Below, piece by piece: positions 1 through 10,582 of a stretch of 64,000 nucleotides of DNA (position 1 is its first letter; the number at the start of each line of letters is the position of its first letter). The notes below the pieces were generated by a model, which saw only the letters and a list, made by a program, of their open reading frames with translations, ran no database searches and was not told where the DNA came from. Both the position numbers and the translations under genes were made by a program. Source of the DNA: Globisporangium splendens (taxonomy: Eukaryota; Oomycota; Peronosporomycetes; Pythiales; Pythiaceae). The stretch spans positions 78,954-142,953 of the forward strand of contig VFIW01000107.1 in the NCBI GenBank assembly GCA_006386115.1. The letters are read 5' to 3'.

Positions 1-7
1 TGTAAGT

Positions 8-2261
8 TCATTCGTCGTGGCTGCTGCTGGTGATCACCGAGGCGCTAGCGACGCGGTTGCTCGTTTCCGTTTCTTCTTCTTCGCGAATCGGACTCGCGAG
101 CATCGATGAAGACCTCGTCTCGCGCCGCGCCGCACTGCTCGTGCTCCCCACGCGACGATTTCGCCACCATTGCGCAAATGACACGCGGTTCCACGAAAAG
201 CCCGACGGATCTTGTCCGTCTTCGTCGTCCAGATCATCCAGGTCGTCATCGCCGTGCACACCCAGTTGCTCGTCTTCGTCACTGAGCAGCGCTTCCAGAT
301 CCGTTCCTTCGTCCTGTGTCTCACCGTCAAACGACCGCATCGCGTCGAGATGCAACTGCGCGGTGCGATTCTTCTCGTCGAGCACGAGCATCGAGTATGA
401 GGCGAACACGTCGTCGTCCAGGTACTTGCGTGGATTGCTCTCGATGAGTTTCAGCAACCGCGTGAAATGCGGTTGGATCTCGGCCAACGGAACATGCAAG
501 CTGAACGAAAGCTGCGCGTACACTGTGAACTCGGCCGTGAGCACTTCGCGCGACGGGATCGAGTGAACCTGGTCGATCTCCTCCAGGATCTTCTTGATCG
601 CGTTCTTCATCGATTGCGACGCCTTCGGCTCGTTGAATTTCGCCGCGAGCAGCAAGCACACCGACATGTACAGCTTCCGGTTCGATTTGTTGACATACTA
701 AGTTGAATGCACAAAAGAGAGGCATCGTTAGTGTCCGAGCGCTTTTGTCAGATCCATATCCAAAGCACAAACACAAACCAAACACGTACATGACTCAACA
801 CGAGCTTTTCAAAGTAGACGCACGCCATGGCGGCGGTCGCGATCTCCAGGTCGAGCCGCTGGCACGACGTCAGCGTCTCACGCTTGAGGTTGCGGATCTT
901 GCTGAGCGAGAGACGGTCGCCCGTGAGCCACGCGTGCTTCTCCTGGAACTTCTTGTTCAGTTCGTCCTTCAGATCGTTCGGTTTGACGAACAGCAGGATG
1001 CTGCTCACAATCGGCCCAATGTTCTTGTCACCGCGCACGACGTGACGATGGCGGCCCTGTCGGAACTCCGGGTCGTCCAAGTAGTTCGGCAAGTACGGCT
1101 GGACGACTGGGTGGTCTTCTTGACTGTCGCGGTCCTTGCCGCACGTCGCCCACGTCGCATGCAGCAGTCGGAAGTACGACTTGCCGCGCCAGTCGTAGCT
1201 CATGGTCTCCAGGTTGCTCCCCACGGACGCAAAGCGCTTGCGCAGCGCATTCGTCTCATTACCATTGTACTAAGAGAAATGAAATAAAAAGTAAGAGACC
1301 CAGAGTGTCGACACAGAACATGGCGTAGCACAATCGTACCTTGATGATTGTGGACGTCGCGATCGGGTACCCGCATCCGCTGGAGAAGTACGTGCGTGAG
1401 CCCAAGAGCCCCTGCTGCGCCGTCATTCCTTCCCACCGACGCACGACCGCCGACGCCGCTGGGTACTTTGTCGTGAATCGGTAGCGGAAGAGCGGCGGCA
1501 CATGCACGATCGTCGCGTCAAAGCCGGGAAGCCGCCGTCCGGCGAGGGACTCAGTGCCATGCGCCACAGTATCACTGACGCTCGAGTGGTTGCTGTTGCC
1601 GTCATTCTCGTTTTTAGACGGTGACGCTTGCTGGTCGCTGCTCTTCTTGTCTGTAGTGTGCGCCTGTTGCTGCTGCTCCTTTGTCGCCACAAGCTCCGAG
1701 CGCATGGGGATGTTCTGCAGGAAATCGAGCGCCGCGATGTCGCGCGTCACCTTGCGCGAGTGCGCGTGGTGTCTTGAGCGCTCGCTGTGCACGCTCGAGG
1801 GCGAATCGCTCTATGTTACACAGTAGACCATAATAAGTACCAAGCGTCGGCATGCGAACGAACTTACAAAGCGCCATTATACGCACCGCCTTGATGAAGA
1901 GCACTTGCTGCTGTGGTTGCTGCTGCTTCCCCGCCACACTCGTCGTTGCTGTAGTGTTGCTGGTCGTATTGGCGCTGCTGTTGACGTGCACGACCAAACA
2001 CAAGGGCGACAGTTGGCTCGACAAGCTGGTGCTGACGAAGCTGTTGGAGAGCGGCACGTGCGTCAGTCGCGCCGCGAGCGTCACCGCATTAGGTGGGAGC
2101 GCCGTCGCAGCACCGTCTGGAACCTCACCTTCTTCTCCATTCTCGTCTTGTATCAGCGGCGGCGGCGCATCGTCGCCTTCCACAATGGCGTCGTCTCCAT
2201 GCTGCTGCTTCAACTCCATGCTCCCTTTGCTGCTCTTCTGTTCCAAGCAGAGCATCGCCAT
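8..2261 (-). CDS. CABLES-like cyclin-box protein
   Basis: Four exons on the minus strand, all joined in phase 0: 2261-1887, 1810-1340, 1269-790 and 697-8, giving about 671 residues. The third exon contains LDDPEF, a run ending KPNDLKDELNKKF, then LSLSKIRNLKRE and AMACVYFEKL. The fourth continues NKSNRKLYMSVCLLLAAKF. This order matches the C-terminal cyclin-like domain of the metazoan CABLES1/2 proteins (Cdk5 and Abl enzyme substrates), which link CDKs to kinases. The N-terminal 280 residues are low complexity (Gln, Ser, Asn) and not recognisable. The C-terminus is acidic, then Ser/Arg-rich. The start is the first of two close in-frame ATGs and could lie further upstream, because the frame stays open. 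The exact CDK partner cannot be inferred. The homology call is confident; the first exon-intron junction is less so. Confidence 0.8.
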
Positions 2262-2599
2262 GATACTGATACTGTTTTTTGTTGTGATACGATACGTAGG
2301 TGTCGACAGTCTCGATACTAAAGTATGATACTTTATCATCAATGCATCGGTGTCATCCTGGTACCGGAGAGTGTCAGTATCGCGATGATACTCATACCGT
2401 CGTGACACTTTGGTGTCGATACCAATCGATGCTGGTACCAACAACGAGTTGAACAAAGAGTGTTGGATAAAACCTCATCCAGGTTTTTTGTTCCATATCT
2501 GTTCACCTCGTCGACTCGACCCGACCCGGCTCGGCCCGCCATTGAGGGAGCGAGCGGTTGGGAAGCAAAAGCTAAAGAACCGCCGAGAAGCCACTCAAG
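2262..2599. promoter_or_regulatory. Divergent promoter region with clustered GATAC motifs
   Basis: Intergenic region shared by the CABLES-like gene (-) and SDHD (+). About 165 bp (2261-2425) contains eight GATAC and one GTATC pentamers, several directly repeated (for example gatactgatac and gatacgatac). The spacing is irregular, so this is not a simple microsatellite. A regulatory role is inference only. Confidence 0.35.
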
Positions 2600-3324
2600 A
2601 TGATGATGATGCAGCGCAGCCTCGTTCGCGCCACGGCCTCGGTCGCGGTCGCCCCCCGTGCCTCGGCGGCACGCCCCACTGTGCGCCACTTCCGCAAGAG
2701 TACGTCCCGCCTGCGATGCTCCTGCTACTGACGCCGTTTTGCCGTTTGCATGTATGGGAAGAGGGAGTAAATGCTGATTCCGGTGGTCTTTTCACACGGT
2801 GTTGTGTTGTGCAGCCGCTCCAGCCAAGTACACGGAGAACAAGGAAGTGAGCGGTCTCGCTGGTATCATCGAAGGTGCGCTTGGTGTCAATATGCGTGTG
2901 TGTGTGTGTGTGGATTTATTACAGTACGAACGACTTGAGTATACTGACGCCAAGCTTTATTTGTGTGTGCTCGACTGCTATTTGTTCAGCCGACAATGCG
3001 ACGTTCTCGACCAAGGTGTACCACTACTCGAACATGGCGCTGCTCGGTTTGACCCCAGTGGCGTTCATCTTGAGCCCTTCGCCTGTGGCGGTGCCGGTTG
3101 ACTTCGCGTTGGGTGTGATCATCCCAATCCACACCCACATCGGCATGAACGTCGTGATCTCGGACTACGTGCCGCCACAAGTGCGCACGTTGGCGCGCGT
3201 CGGCTGGCTCGGTGTCACGGGCGTGCTGCTCCTCGGCTTCTTGCGCGTGAACATTGAGGGCGACGGCATCACCGAGACCATCAAGACTGTGTGGCGAGAA
3301 TCCCCGAACAAGAAGCACGACTAA
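2600..3324 (+). CDS. SDHD: Succinate dehydrogenase cytochrome b small subunit (complex II, CybS)
   Basis: Membrane anchor subunit of mitochondrial complex II, which helps bind heme b and ubiquinone. Three exons, 2600-2699, 2815-2874 and 2990-3324, give 164 residues with phases 1 and 1. The N-terminus opens with four Met codons and is rich in Arg/Ala/Ser, as expected for a mitochondrial presequence. The mature part has KVYHYSNMALLGLTP, a hydrophobic first helix, then HTHIGMNVVISDY, carrying the His expected as heme ligand and the Asp-Tyr pair of the quinone site. A last membrane segment precedes a Lys-rich tail. Length and motif order fit SDHD. Intron 2 contains a short GT repeat. The gene is divergent from the CABLES-like gene. 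Confidence 0.88.
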
Positions 3325-3630
3325 ACGAGAGAGACTTGACGACACACAGCACAAATACAGAGCATATACTTGATGTGTCGAGTGTGCTTTAGCGTGCGTG
3401 GATAGCGAGCGATGGCCCATGAAGGATGAGTGAGTAAGCAGGAGCGCCGGAGAGACAGCGACGCATCTTCATTCAATCGGATATCAGGACACCATTGCCT
3501 CGCTTTCCAGCATGCAATCCATTTCCATTTTCAAGAATAAACAAATAAAAAGCAATTTTTACACATTTACCATCTCATGGCCACATGCGAAGAAGACGCC
3601 GCGTGAAACGCAATATTTGCTCTATTTGCT
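3325..3630. other. Convergent intergenic region
   Basis: Separates the 3' ends of SDHD and the MaoC-type hydratase. AT-rich near 3530-3560 and probably holds both 3' UTRs. No ORF or repeat of note. Confidence 0.5.
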
Positions 3631-4216
3631 CTATGTCTCATTTTGTGCCGGCGGCAAGAGCACAGTGGCGAGACCCTCGACGACGACGTCGCCGCCGTCG
3701 ACCTTTTCGCAGACCGTCTCGCAGTCCACGAAGCGCTTACGCAGTCGCACCACCTTGATGCGCGCCGTGATGGCCTCGTCCACGAGCAGCGGTGCGCGCC
3801 ATCGCAGCTGCTGCGAGACGTACACGGCACCCGGGATCGTCTTGCCAAAGATTGTCGCAAACAGACTCGCCGTGAGCATGCCCTGCACGATTGGCGCCGA
3901 CGCACCTGCATGCTGCAGCGCAAAGGCCGCGTCCGTGTGGATCGGGTTCGAGTCGCCCGTGAGCCGTGCGAACTGCGTCGTGTCGTCCAGCGAGAACGCG
4001 TGGGTCACGGATGCGTCCACTCCGACTGCCGGGAGCTCTCCGCATGCGAGCTGCAAACGTTTCAGATACGTGTGAGACAGTGTGATTATGTGTGTGTGTG
4101 TGTGTGTGGATGGTGTGCACCTGCGTTAGAGCGCCATGGATCTCAAACTCTTGTCTGCTGGTGGACATGCAGCGGCGGCGGCGCGCGCTGGTCTTGATGA
4201 GCTGTCGGCGCCACAT
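3631..4216 (-). CDS. MaoC-like (R)-specific enoyl-CoA hydratase, probably mitochondrial
   Basis: Two exons, 4216-4121 (32 codons) and 4050-3631, giving 171 residues with a phase 0 intron. The intron contains a TG microsatellite. Exon 1 encodes an Arg-rich amphipathic leader (MWRRQLIKTSARRRR), a likely mitochondrial presequence. Exon 2 is a single hot-dog domain. It contains FARLTGDSNPIHTD, the Asp...His catalytic signature of R-hydratase/MaoC proteins, then IVQGMLTASLFATIFG and PGAVYVSQQLRWRAPLLV. The family hydrates trans-2-enoyl-CoA to (R)-3-hydroxyacyl-CoA; in mitochondria a close relative (HTD2) acts in fatty acid synthesis type II. The sequence cannot distinguish an HTD2-type from a PhaJ-type role. 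Confidence 0.82.
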
Positions 4217-4619
4217 CCAAGTCGTTGGGCACTCGGGATGCTGCGTTCTGTGTGTGACCTTCGTCAGAAAACACCAACTCAGTAAAAGAAAGCGCTTTTT
4301 GTAAAGCCGAAAGCAAGCACTCATTCGGTGATGCACACTTCTGCGTGAACCTATGATAGAGTATAATAGAGCTGAAGATGCTACTTGACAGGAAGTAAGT
4401 GTATGAATTCTATCATCGAGTAAACGTAAATGAGCCGTTTATTTACGTAGTAACATCACAGAATATCTGCTTGAACATGAAGCAATCTCACTGTGAGTGT
4501 GTCATTTTCCAAGAAGCTGCGCGCCACATCGAAATAGCAAAATGGATCGCGATTTCGATGTCGTGTCGGCGCGAGCGGCTCTTCACTTTCTGACCAAAAG
4601 AGAGTAGCGACGGACGCTG

Positions 4620-5538
4620 ATGGTTCTCCCACGCGCTCGCGCACTGCTTGTGTGGTTGCTGTGCTTGTATTTGCCGTCGTCCTTCGCCGATGACGCAGTA
4701 GCCAATGCGGTAGCCGACATCCCGGAGCACAGCGGCGTGCTGCTGCTCTCGGACGCGACGTTTGCCTCCGCGATCGCGGTGTTCCACCCAATGCTCGTGC
4801 TCTTTGACTCGCCCGTGCTCAAGGGAAGTCTTGACGTGTTCACGCAGTTTGGTGACGCCGCAGTCGCGAGTGCTACTTTTCGGCGCAGCGCTGATCAAGG
4901 CTCTGCAGACCAGCGAGTTTGTCGACACGGTCGGTGCGCTGCTCGCGCAGAGGTATCCGCCGGTGTTCAAGACCGTGGAGATTGTGGACGAAGACGGAGA
5001 CGGCGTCGATGACGCCACGCAACCCGGTGCCTTCGAGAGTGTGGCCTCCATTACGACCACTGCTACGACAACGCGCGAGCTGCGCGAAGTCACCGTTGAA
5101 TCGCAGAGTAATGGCCAAATTGTCTCGCCCTGGGAGATCTACAAGCAGCAGCAACAAGCACGTGCTGAGAACGTCACGAGCGCCGACTGGATTCTGCGCC
5201 AGCAGCAACAATCGAAGGATGTCATCGTCTGCTTCTCGTCGCCGTGGTGCTACGCGTGCCGCGCATTCGTCAAAGTGCTGGCGCGAGTTGCCACCGAGAT
5301 CACGCGCTTGAGCGATGACGCAGGTCTTCATGCGCCGATTTTTGCGAGCGTCAACGTGGACGTCGTCGACATCTCGTCGATTTCTGTGCAGTTCACGCAG
5401 CTGCCGAGTCTCTTCCTATTCCCACGCAACGTCGACGTCGACGGCGGCATCTCTGCTCCACCTGTCGCGTTCTCCAAGCGCAGCTTCACGTTGGACGAGG
5501 TCCTATCGTTTGTGCACGAACATGCAGAGCTGCAGTAA
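4620..5538 (+). CDS. Secreted/ER PDI-like protein with a degenerate first thioredoxin domain and a frame break
   Basis: Frame 1 starts at 4620 with a clear signal peptide (MVLPRARALLVWLLCLYL). It then has a thioredoxin-like stretch, VLLLSDATFASAIAVF...LVLFDSPVLKGS, which aligns with the first domain of the neighbouring PDI but has PVLKGS where PDI has the CGHC site. Near 4850-4880 the coding signal moves to the next frame, which stays open to the stop at 5538. That part holds a second thioredoxin domain with SSPWCYACRAFV, a CYAC redox site. No GT-AG intron of plausible length explains the shift, so it is a one-base assembly error, an undetected splice, or a real mutation. Convergent with and probably paralogous to the full PDI. 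A redox chaperone role is likely if it is functional. Confidence 0.65.
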
Positions 5539-5719
5539 GAAACTGGCAAATGCCCATATCCAAAATGGCAAAAGCAAAGGAGAAAGCACTATTTAAAAAC
5601 AAATTACGAGGTTCCTATCAAAAGGCTATGCAGACCAAACTGACAGCCACCTCATGGTCCCAAGGGTTCATTCTCTTTTCTTGCGTCGTGTCTGATTAAA
5701 CGCGCACTTGCTTGTCCGT

Positions 5720-7231
5720 CTACAATTCTTCGTGCTCCACGCCGTGGGCAGCGCCGTCCAACTCGAACTTCTGCGCGTTCTTCTTCAAGAAGTCCGTGAG
5801 ACCCTCGACGTCGCGCGCGCCTTCGTACACGATCGGGTTCTGCTTGTCCTTGGCTGGGAAGAAGATGATCGTTGGGAAGCCCTTGACATCGACACCTGGG
5901 TGGTCGATCTCGTTCTCGGTCGCGTCTATCTTGGCGATCAAGATCGACTTGACGTCGGCAAAGTTCTCGGCGAGCTCCTCGTACTTTGGCGCGAGCGACT
6001 TGCAGTGGCCGCACCATGGCGCGTAGAACTCCAAGAGCACGTCCTGATCGGTGTCGACCACACGTTCCGTGAACTGCTTGCCCACAATCACCTTGACAGC
6101 TTCCTCGCTGTCGTCGACTGGTTCCGCCGACTTGAGCGTTGGCACAACCTCGCCGGCAAAGTAGCGCTTCTCAAACGCCGCCATATCGTCACCGAAGCCG
6201 CTCTCGAGCTTGGCGATCAAGTCCGACGCCTGGTAGTCGAACGAGTACTTCTTCATGCCCGCAGCCATGTTCACGAGCACAATCGATGGCAAGTCTTCCT
6301 GCTTAATGCCAAAGTATTCCACGATACGGGTCTCCGTGAATGGCACGATGACGTGGAGCAGCTTGCCCTTGTTCTCCTTCGCACCGACCTTCAACGCCGT
6401 CTCCAAAGCTGGAATGTAGTCCGCCTCCGTGTCAGCGAACACGAGCACGTGCTCCGTGATGTCACCGCCGAAGATCATTGGCGCCTTTTCTTGCGAGAAC
6501 GTGACCACCAGTGGCTTGGCGTTGGCATTCACGAACGTCGCAATGTCCGCCTGCACGAACTCGCCCTCGTACACGTTCTTGCCCTCGTCGAACTTCTTGT
6601 AGAGCACAATCTTGTTCACGTCCTTGGCGTCTTCCGAGATGTCCTTGCTGGTCGACGCGACCACGACCGCGAGGTCGCTGGCATCGGCCACCTTCTCCAA
6701 AATGTTGCGCGACTCGCCTTCAACGGCGTCCACGACCGCGAACACGACCACATCGTTAGCTTCCTTGATCTCGTCCAACTCGGCCGCGGTCTCAATGATC
6801 TTGACGGCAGGGCCAGACTTCTTGATCACCCACTTCTGGATCTCTTCGCTGGTGCGGCCACCATCGTAGTCCTTTGGCGAGTCGACATTGCCCTTGAAGA
6901 ACTTCAACGTCGGGAACCCCTGGATACCGAAGCGTTCGCCAGCCTTGGTCTGCGCTGTGGCGTCCACCTTGGCGATGCGGATTGGTGGGTCTTGCTCAAG
7001 GAGCGCCTTCGCAGCCTTCGCGTACTCTGGCGCCAGGTTCTTGCAGTGGCCGCACCATGGCGCGTAGAACTCCACGAGCAACGTGTCGTGCTCGGCGATG
7101 GCAGCGTCAATGTTGTCGTCCGTGAGCACGAGCACGTCTTCTTCTTCTTCGAACGTGGTGGCGCGCACAGACACCACGCACGCGAGCGCAAAGAGCAGCA
7201 CGAACGCCTTGGCGACGCGCTTGGCAAACAT
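5720..7231 (-). CDS. PDI: Protein disulfide isomerase (a-b-b'-a'), C-terminal HEEL
   Basis: Intronless, 503 residues. ER lumen enzyme that forms, breaks and rearranges disulfide bonds in secretory proteins. An N-terminal signal peptide is followed by domain a with YAPWCGHCKNL (Cys60 and Cys63), two redox-inactive thioredoxin-like domains (b, b'), and domain a' with YAPWCGHCKSL (Cys407 and Cys410). The protein ends GVEHEEL; HEEL is a KDEL-like ER retrieval signal rather than the commoner HDEL or KDEL. Domain order and length are typical of PDIA1. The strand-opposite 576-codon ORF over this gene is an antisense shadow. Confidence 0.95.
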   Translation of the reverse strand: MFAKRVAKAFVLLFALACVVSVRATTFEEEEDVLVLTDDNIDAAIAEHDTLLVEFYAPWCGHCKNLAPEYAKAAKALLEQDPPIRIAKVDATAQTKAGERFGIQGFPTLKFFKGNVDSPKDYDGGRTSEEIQKWVIKKSGPAVKIIETAAELDEIKEANDVVVFAVVDAVEGESRNILEKVADASDLAVVVASTSKDISEDAKDVNKIVLYKKFDEGKNVYEGEFVQADIATFVNANAKPLVVTFSQEKAPMIFGGDITEHVLVFADTEADYIPALETALKVGAKENKGKLLHVIVPFTETRIVEYFGIKQEDLPSIVLVNMAAGMKKYSFDYQASDLIAKLESGFGDDMAAFEKRYFAGEVVPTLKSAEPVDDSEEAVKVIVGKQFTERVVDTDQDVLLEFYAPWCGHCKSLAPKYEELAENFADVKSILIAKIDATENEIDHPGVDVKGFPTIIFFPAKDKQNPIVYEGARDVEGLTDFLKKNAQKFELDGAAHGVEHEEL

Positions 7232-8032
7232 CTTGAGAGAGGGGAGAGGATGAAGAGGCTTCCGCGTGCGAGGAAGAGGTCGAAATCCAAAGTGACTCGC
7301 TCGCTAATGTGCGTCCGCCCAACAGAACGACAACAACGAAAGGATACGTTTTGGAGGATTTTGGGAACAGGTGCTTTCGATACTAAAACGTGGTATTCTG
7401 TTGCCATCTTGAAATCCGCAGGCATTACTTTGCGATAACCAACAGACAGTTTGGAATAGTAAATCGATGGAGAGGCGCTGACGAAGGAGGAGGTCCGCTG
7501 CTTACAAACTTCAAGTGTACGCGTGACCAAAAAGCCACGTGTCGTAGCATCCTGTCACGAGTGAGACAGCAGCGCCTTCCCATGACTTGTGTCAAATCAC
7601 GGTGGACAAATCGAAGATTGCAAAACAAGGTGAGATGCAACTTGGGTTGATGCCGTAAACCTCACCTGGCAACTCCACTCATGCCCACGCACCCTAATGG
7701 ACACCTTCGCAGGAACATGTTGTCTGTACTAATCAACCAACGAGGTGACTTTAATGGAAGAACAAATTGCCACGTGAAGGTGGTGACCATCTCGTAATGA
7801 GAACTGCTGCTCATTTGTGCCACTCTCTTCTGGGTCTCTCGAGTTGAGAAGACACGAAATGACCTGTTTGGTGAAATTTGCAAAACAAGGTAACATCAGT
7901 TCTGACGGGTTTGGGTGAAAGTTCCCAAACAAGGTGCGACCAATTTTACCACCATAGGACATCAGATCCACAACCTAAAAAAACTCTATTGGCATATTCA
8001 CAAGTGTGCGAAAATGGAAAATGACAAAAGCG
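7232..8032. other. Intergenic region with short dispersed repeats
   Basis: Upstream of PDI and downstream of the EF-hand gene. The 13-mer tgcaaaacaaggt occurs near 7619 and 7869, and a related cccaaacaaggt near 7925. Small ORFs here lack the G/C third-position bias of neighbouring genes, and I see no coding evidence. Confidence 0.4.
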
Positions 8033-9709
8033 TTAGATAATGGCGGCGATGTAGTCCCCCACGCCGATGGCCGCAGCGAGCAGCAGACCCTTGATGCGCG
8101 TGTCCCGGCGGTCGCGCTTGCGCTCGTAGAACGTGAATCTGCAAAATATGCCGACAAAGTTAATCAGCACGACTTCAGCAAAGTCTCAGGTGCATTTGGG
8201 TAAATGTAAGCTGCTTGCACGCACCTGTCGTCGTAGAATCCCTTGGCGTAGACACCGAGGATGTCGTCGAGCTCCGGTAATTCGGCCTCCTATCATTTGA
8301 AACAGCAGAATGAGGTCACTGGGTTCAAGCCGCCAGCATCCGCAAGAGTCACCGACTTTGTACGAACCTGTGATTCCTTAAAGCAGTCCCACGCGAGTAG
8401 TTTGCTTTCGGCGTCTTCTTTCTCGGCAAAGTGGAACACGCAGCGGATTTTCTCTGGGATCTTGGATTTCCAGTCCTCCTCTTTCATGCTCTTTGTCAGC
8501 AATTTCGGGTGCTTCTTGGGCAAGTTGTCCACCTGCAATGAAATTTCCAACGCCATGTTTAGATTCACAACAAAAATCTCACTGAACAGAACTCTCATGA
8601 TGCTATAGCAACACCATGAAAGGGGATGAAAGACGTACATGGAGTGCGAAAATCTCTGCGAGAACCGTTTTCTGCGTCTCGACCATCGATTCCAAGATGA
8701 GTCTCGATTCAGTCTCGTTCACAGTGTTGTCGCTATTAGCATCAAAAAGCTGGAATTGGCCTGAGAAACACAAATGCACACAGCGCTCCATCAGATTCAC
8801 TGTGCAAAAAGATGACGGGTGTGTATGGTGCTCACTCTGTAGCCAATCGTTTGTGCTTCCATTCGTGAGCACACACAGCAGCTTGTCCGCATCTCCAACG
8901 CTCACTTTGCCTATTGAAACACCACCACAGTTATATTCGTTAGAGCAAAGTGTCATAGCATAGCTTCTATGCAGTTGATGGCGCAACATCGTACCATCCT
9001 TGTCTTTATCCAGCTGCTCAAAGTACTTGGCGGCATTCGCGCACTTGTGCTTTGCAAGCTTCACTTTAAAAGCTTCGATATACTCGCTCGCCTCTGGCGT
9101 CACGATGTCGCTCTCTTCGATCACGCCAATCTTTGGCTTCTCCTCCCATGTGGCGTCCTCAATCGTCTTCAAATACGAGACCGAGTCCTGCACCAGCGCT
9201 TCAAACTCTTGCTGCAATGAACCAAATCACAACAAAAAAAGAAAAAGCGCATAGCATTTGTTGTCATTGCCTGAACAGCAATAACAGCGCCAACATACAA
9301 CGGACGCAGTCTGCTTCTACCTTGTCGAGGTGCGAAGTGCTCTGCCACTGCTTACTCGCTTGGTATTGCTGCAACCACTGCGCATACCCTTGGCCGCTAC
9401 TACCTGAAGACGCCAAGCGCTTGGGCACTGAGTCACTGGGGATCTGCTCCACGAGGCGCTGCACAGACGCAATCGTCTTCATCTCCACGAGCTCGCCTGC
9501 ATTTCCACGCACACATTGCGTCAATCATTTAACTCAACAGCCGAACACACACACACACAGGGTTTGTACAGAGACGCCGCGCGCACAGGCATACACTACG
9601 CACCGATCGGCACATGCTGGAACATCTTGTGGATGAACGACCACTTGCTCTTCGCAGACTCGACGGACGTCGCCGCCGTGGACGCCGCCGCCGTGGAAAA
9701 GCGGTGCAT
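8033..9709 (-). CDS. EF-hand protein with mitochondrial-type N-terminus
   Basis: Eight exons on the minus strand: 9709-9604, 9496-9321, 9211-8995, 8910-8836, 8760-8639, 8532-8368, 8289-8225, 8138-8033. All phases agree and give 343 residues. The N-terminus (MHRFSTAAASTAATS) resembles a mitochondrial presequence. One EF-hand loop is assembled across an intron as DKDKDGKVSVGD, with Asp at positions 1, 3, 5 and 12. A second loop, DANSDNTVNETE, also carries the acidic and polar ligands. The C-terminus is basic (FYERKRDRRDTRIKG) followed by a short hydrophobic tail that could anchor or pack against a membrane. I do not recognise a named family. Calcium-responsive mitochondrial function is inference. 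It is the most intron-rich gene in the window, apart from the SHOC1-like gene. Confidence 0.75.
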
Positions 9710-10163
9710 GTTCGCTCGCAAAACGAAAACGACAGCTCCACTCATGCAAAGACACACAACGAACTGCAGCACTCCGATAAAGTACTATTTGCATCCCCGA
9801 TTAGGTGCGATAATGTTCGATATGGTGGATGTTGGTGTTGGGCTCACATCACCATGGCGGCGTGCGTCGCAGCGCCTGATTCTCTCGCTCTAGGACTCGG
9901 AGTGTGTGCAAACTAGATGCTCATCGCCATGCATTGTCTATAGCTAGTCCGCGTGTGTGTGACTGCGCATCTCTCTCTCTCTCTCTCTGCCTATTGAAGA
10001 ACCGGCGAGCGTCTTTGCCACCAGTGCTGTCCGTGAGTTCCAAAGGTCATGGTCGCGCGACCTTTGACACTGAACAATCCTGATCAGCAGAAGAGAGCGC
10101 AAGTCCCAAGCGCTCTTCTGCGCGCGCGTGTAGCATTGGCGGTGCAATTGAAGCGAGAGCATT
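9710..10163. other. Divergent intergenic region
   Basis: Lies between the EF-hand gene (-) and the small basic membrane protein (+). Contains a TC microsatellite near 9970-9987. No coding evidence. Confidence 0.4.
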
Positions 10164-10582
10164 ATGGAGAAAGTGGAGATCGCGATCCTCATCCTCATCC
10201 TTCAGCTCCAGGGCGAAGACATCAGTACGTCCCATACCCCTTCGCTCTCTACTATGTCCCCCATCTCTGTTCCAATGCTTCATTTCAATAACCAACCGCT
10301 TCCGCCTTCTATGTAGACTACATCATGCTCATCACGGTGTACACGATGGTGTTCACGTGTCCGTGCCTGTGGGCGCTCATCCGGTTCTGCCGCGACTGGG
10401 CCGCGCGCCGCCGCATGGTCGTGCTGCCGGACCGCAAGCCGAAGAAGAAGCCCGACATCGCTGTGCCCAAGGACAAGGTCGTGCAGCGCGCGCGCGTGCA
10501 GAACCTGCACGGCGTGGGCGACGGCAAGAAGAAAACGTCCAAGTCGCCCAAGCGCAAAAGCCCGCCCATCAAGAACGCCTAA
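10164..10582 (+). CDS. Small single-pass membrane protein with Lys-rich tail
   Basis: Two exons, 10164-10224 and 10317-10582, phase 1, 108 residues. The start (MEKVEIAILILILQLQGED) is acidic then hydrophobic. The junction forms INYIMLITVYTMV, leading into a transmembrane segment that ends CLWALIRFCRDWAARRR. The rest is strongly basic: PKKKPDIAVPKDKVV and a C-terminal KKKTSKSPKRKSPP. Codons in exon 2 are almost all G/C-ending, so coding is convincing. No family is recognised. A membrane-anchored basic tail could bind acidic partners or lipids, which is inference. Confidence 0.65.

Noticed and set aside
5708..7438. 576-codon plus-strand ORF
   Set aside because: Exact antisense of PDI; open only because of the codon bias of the real gene.
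7729..7971. 80-codon minus-strand ORF
   Set aside because: No bias or homology, and overlaps the dispersed repeats.
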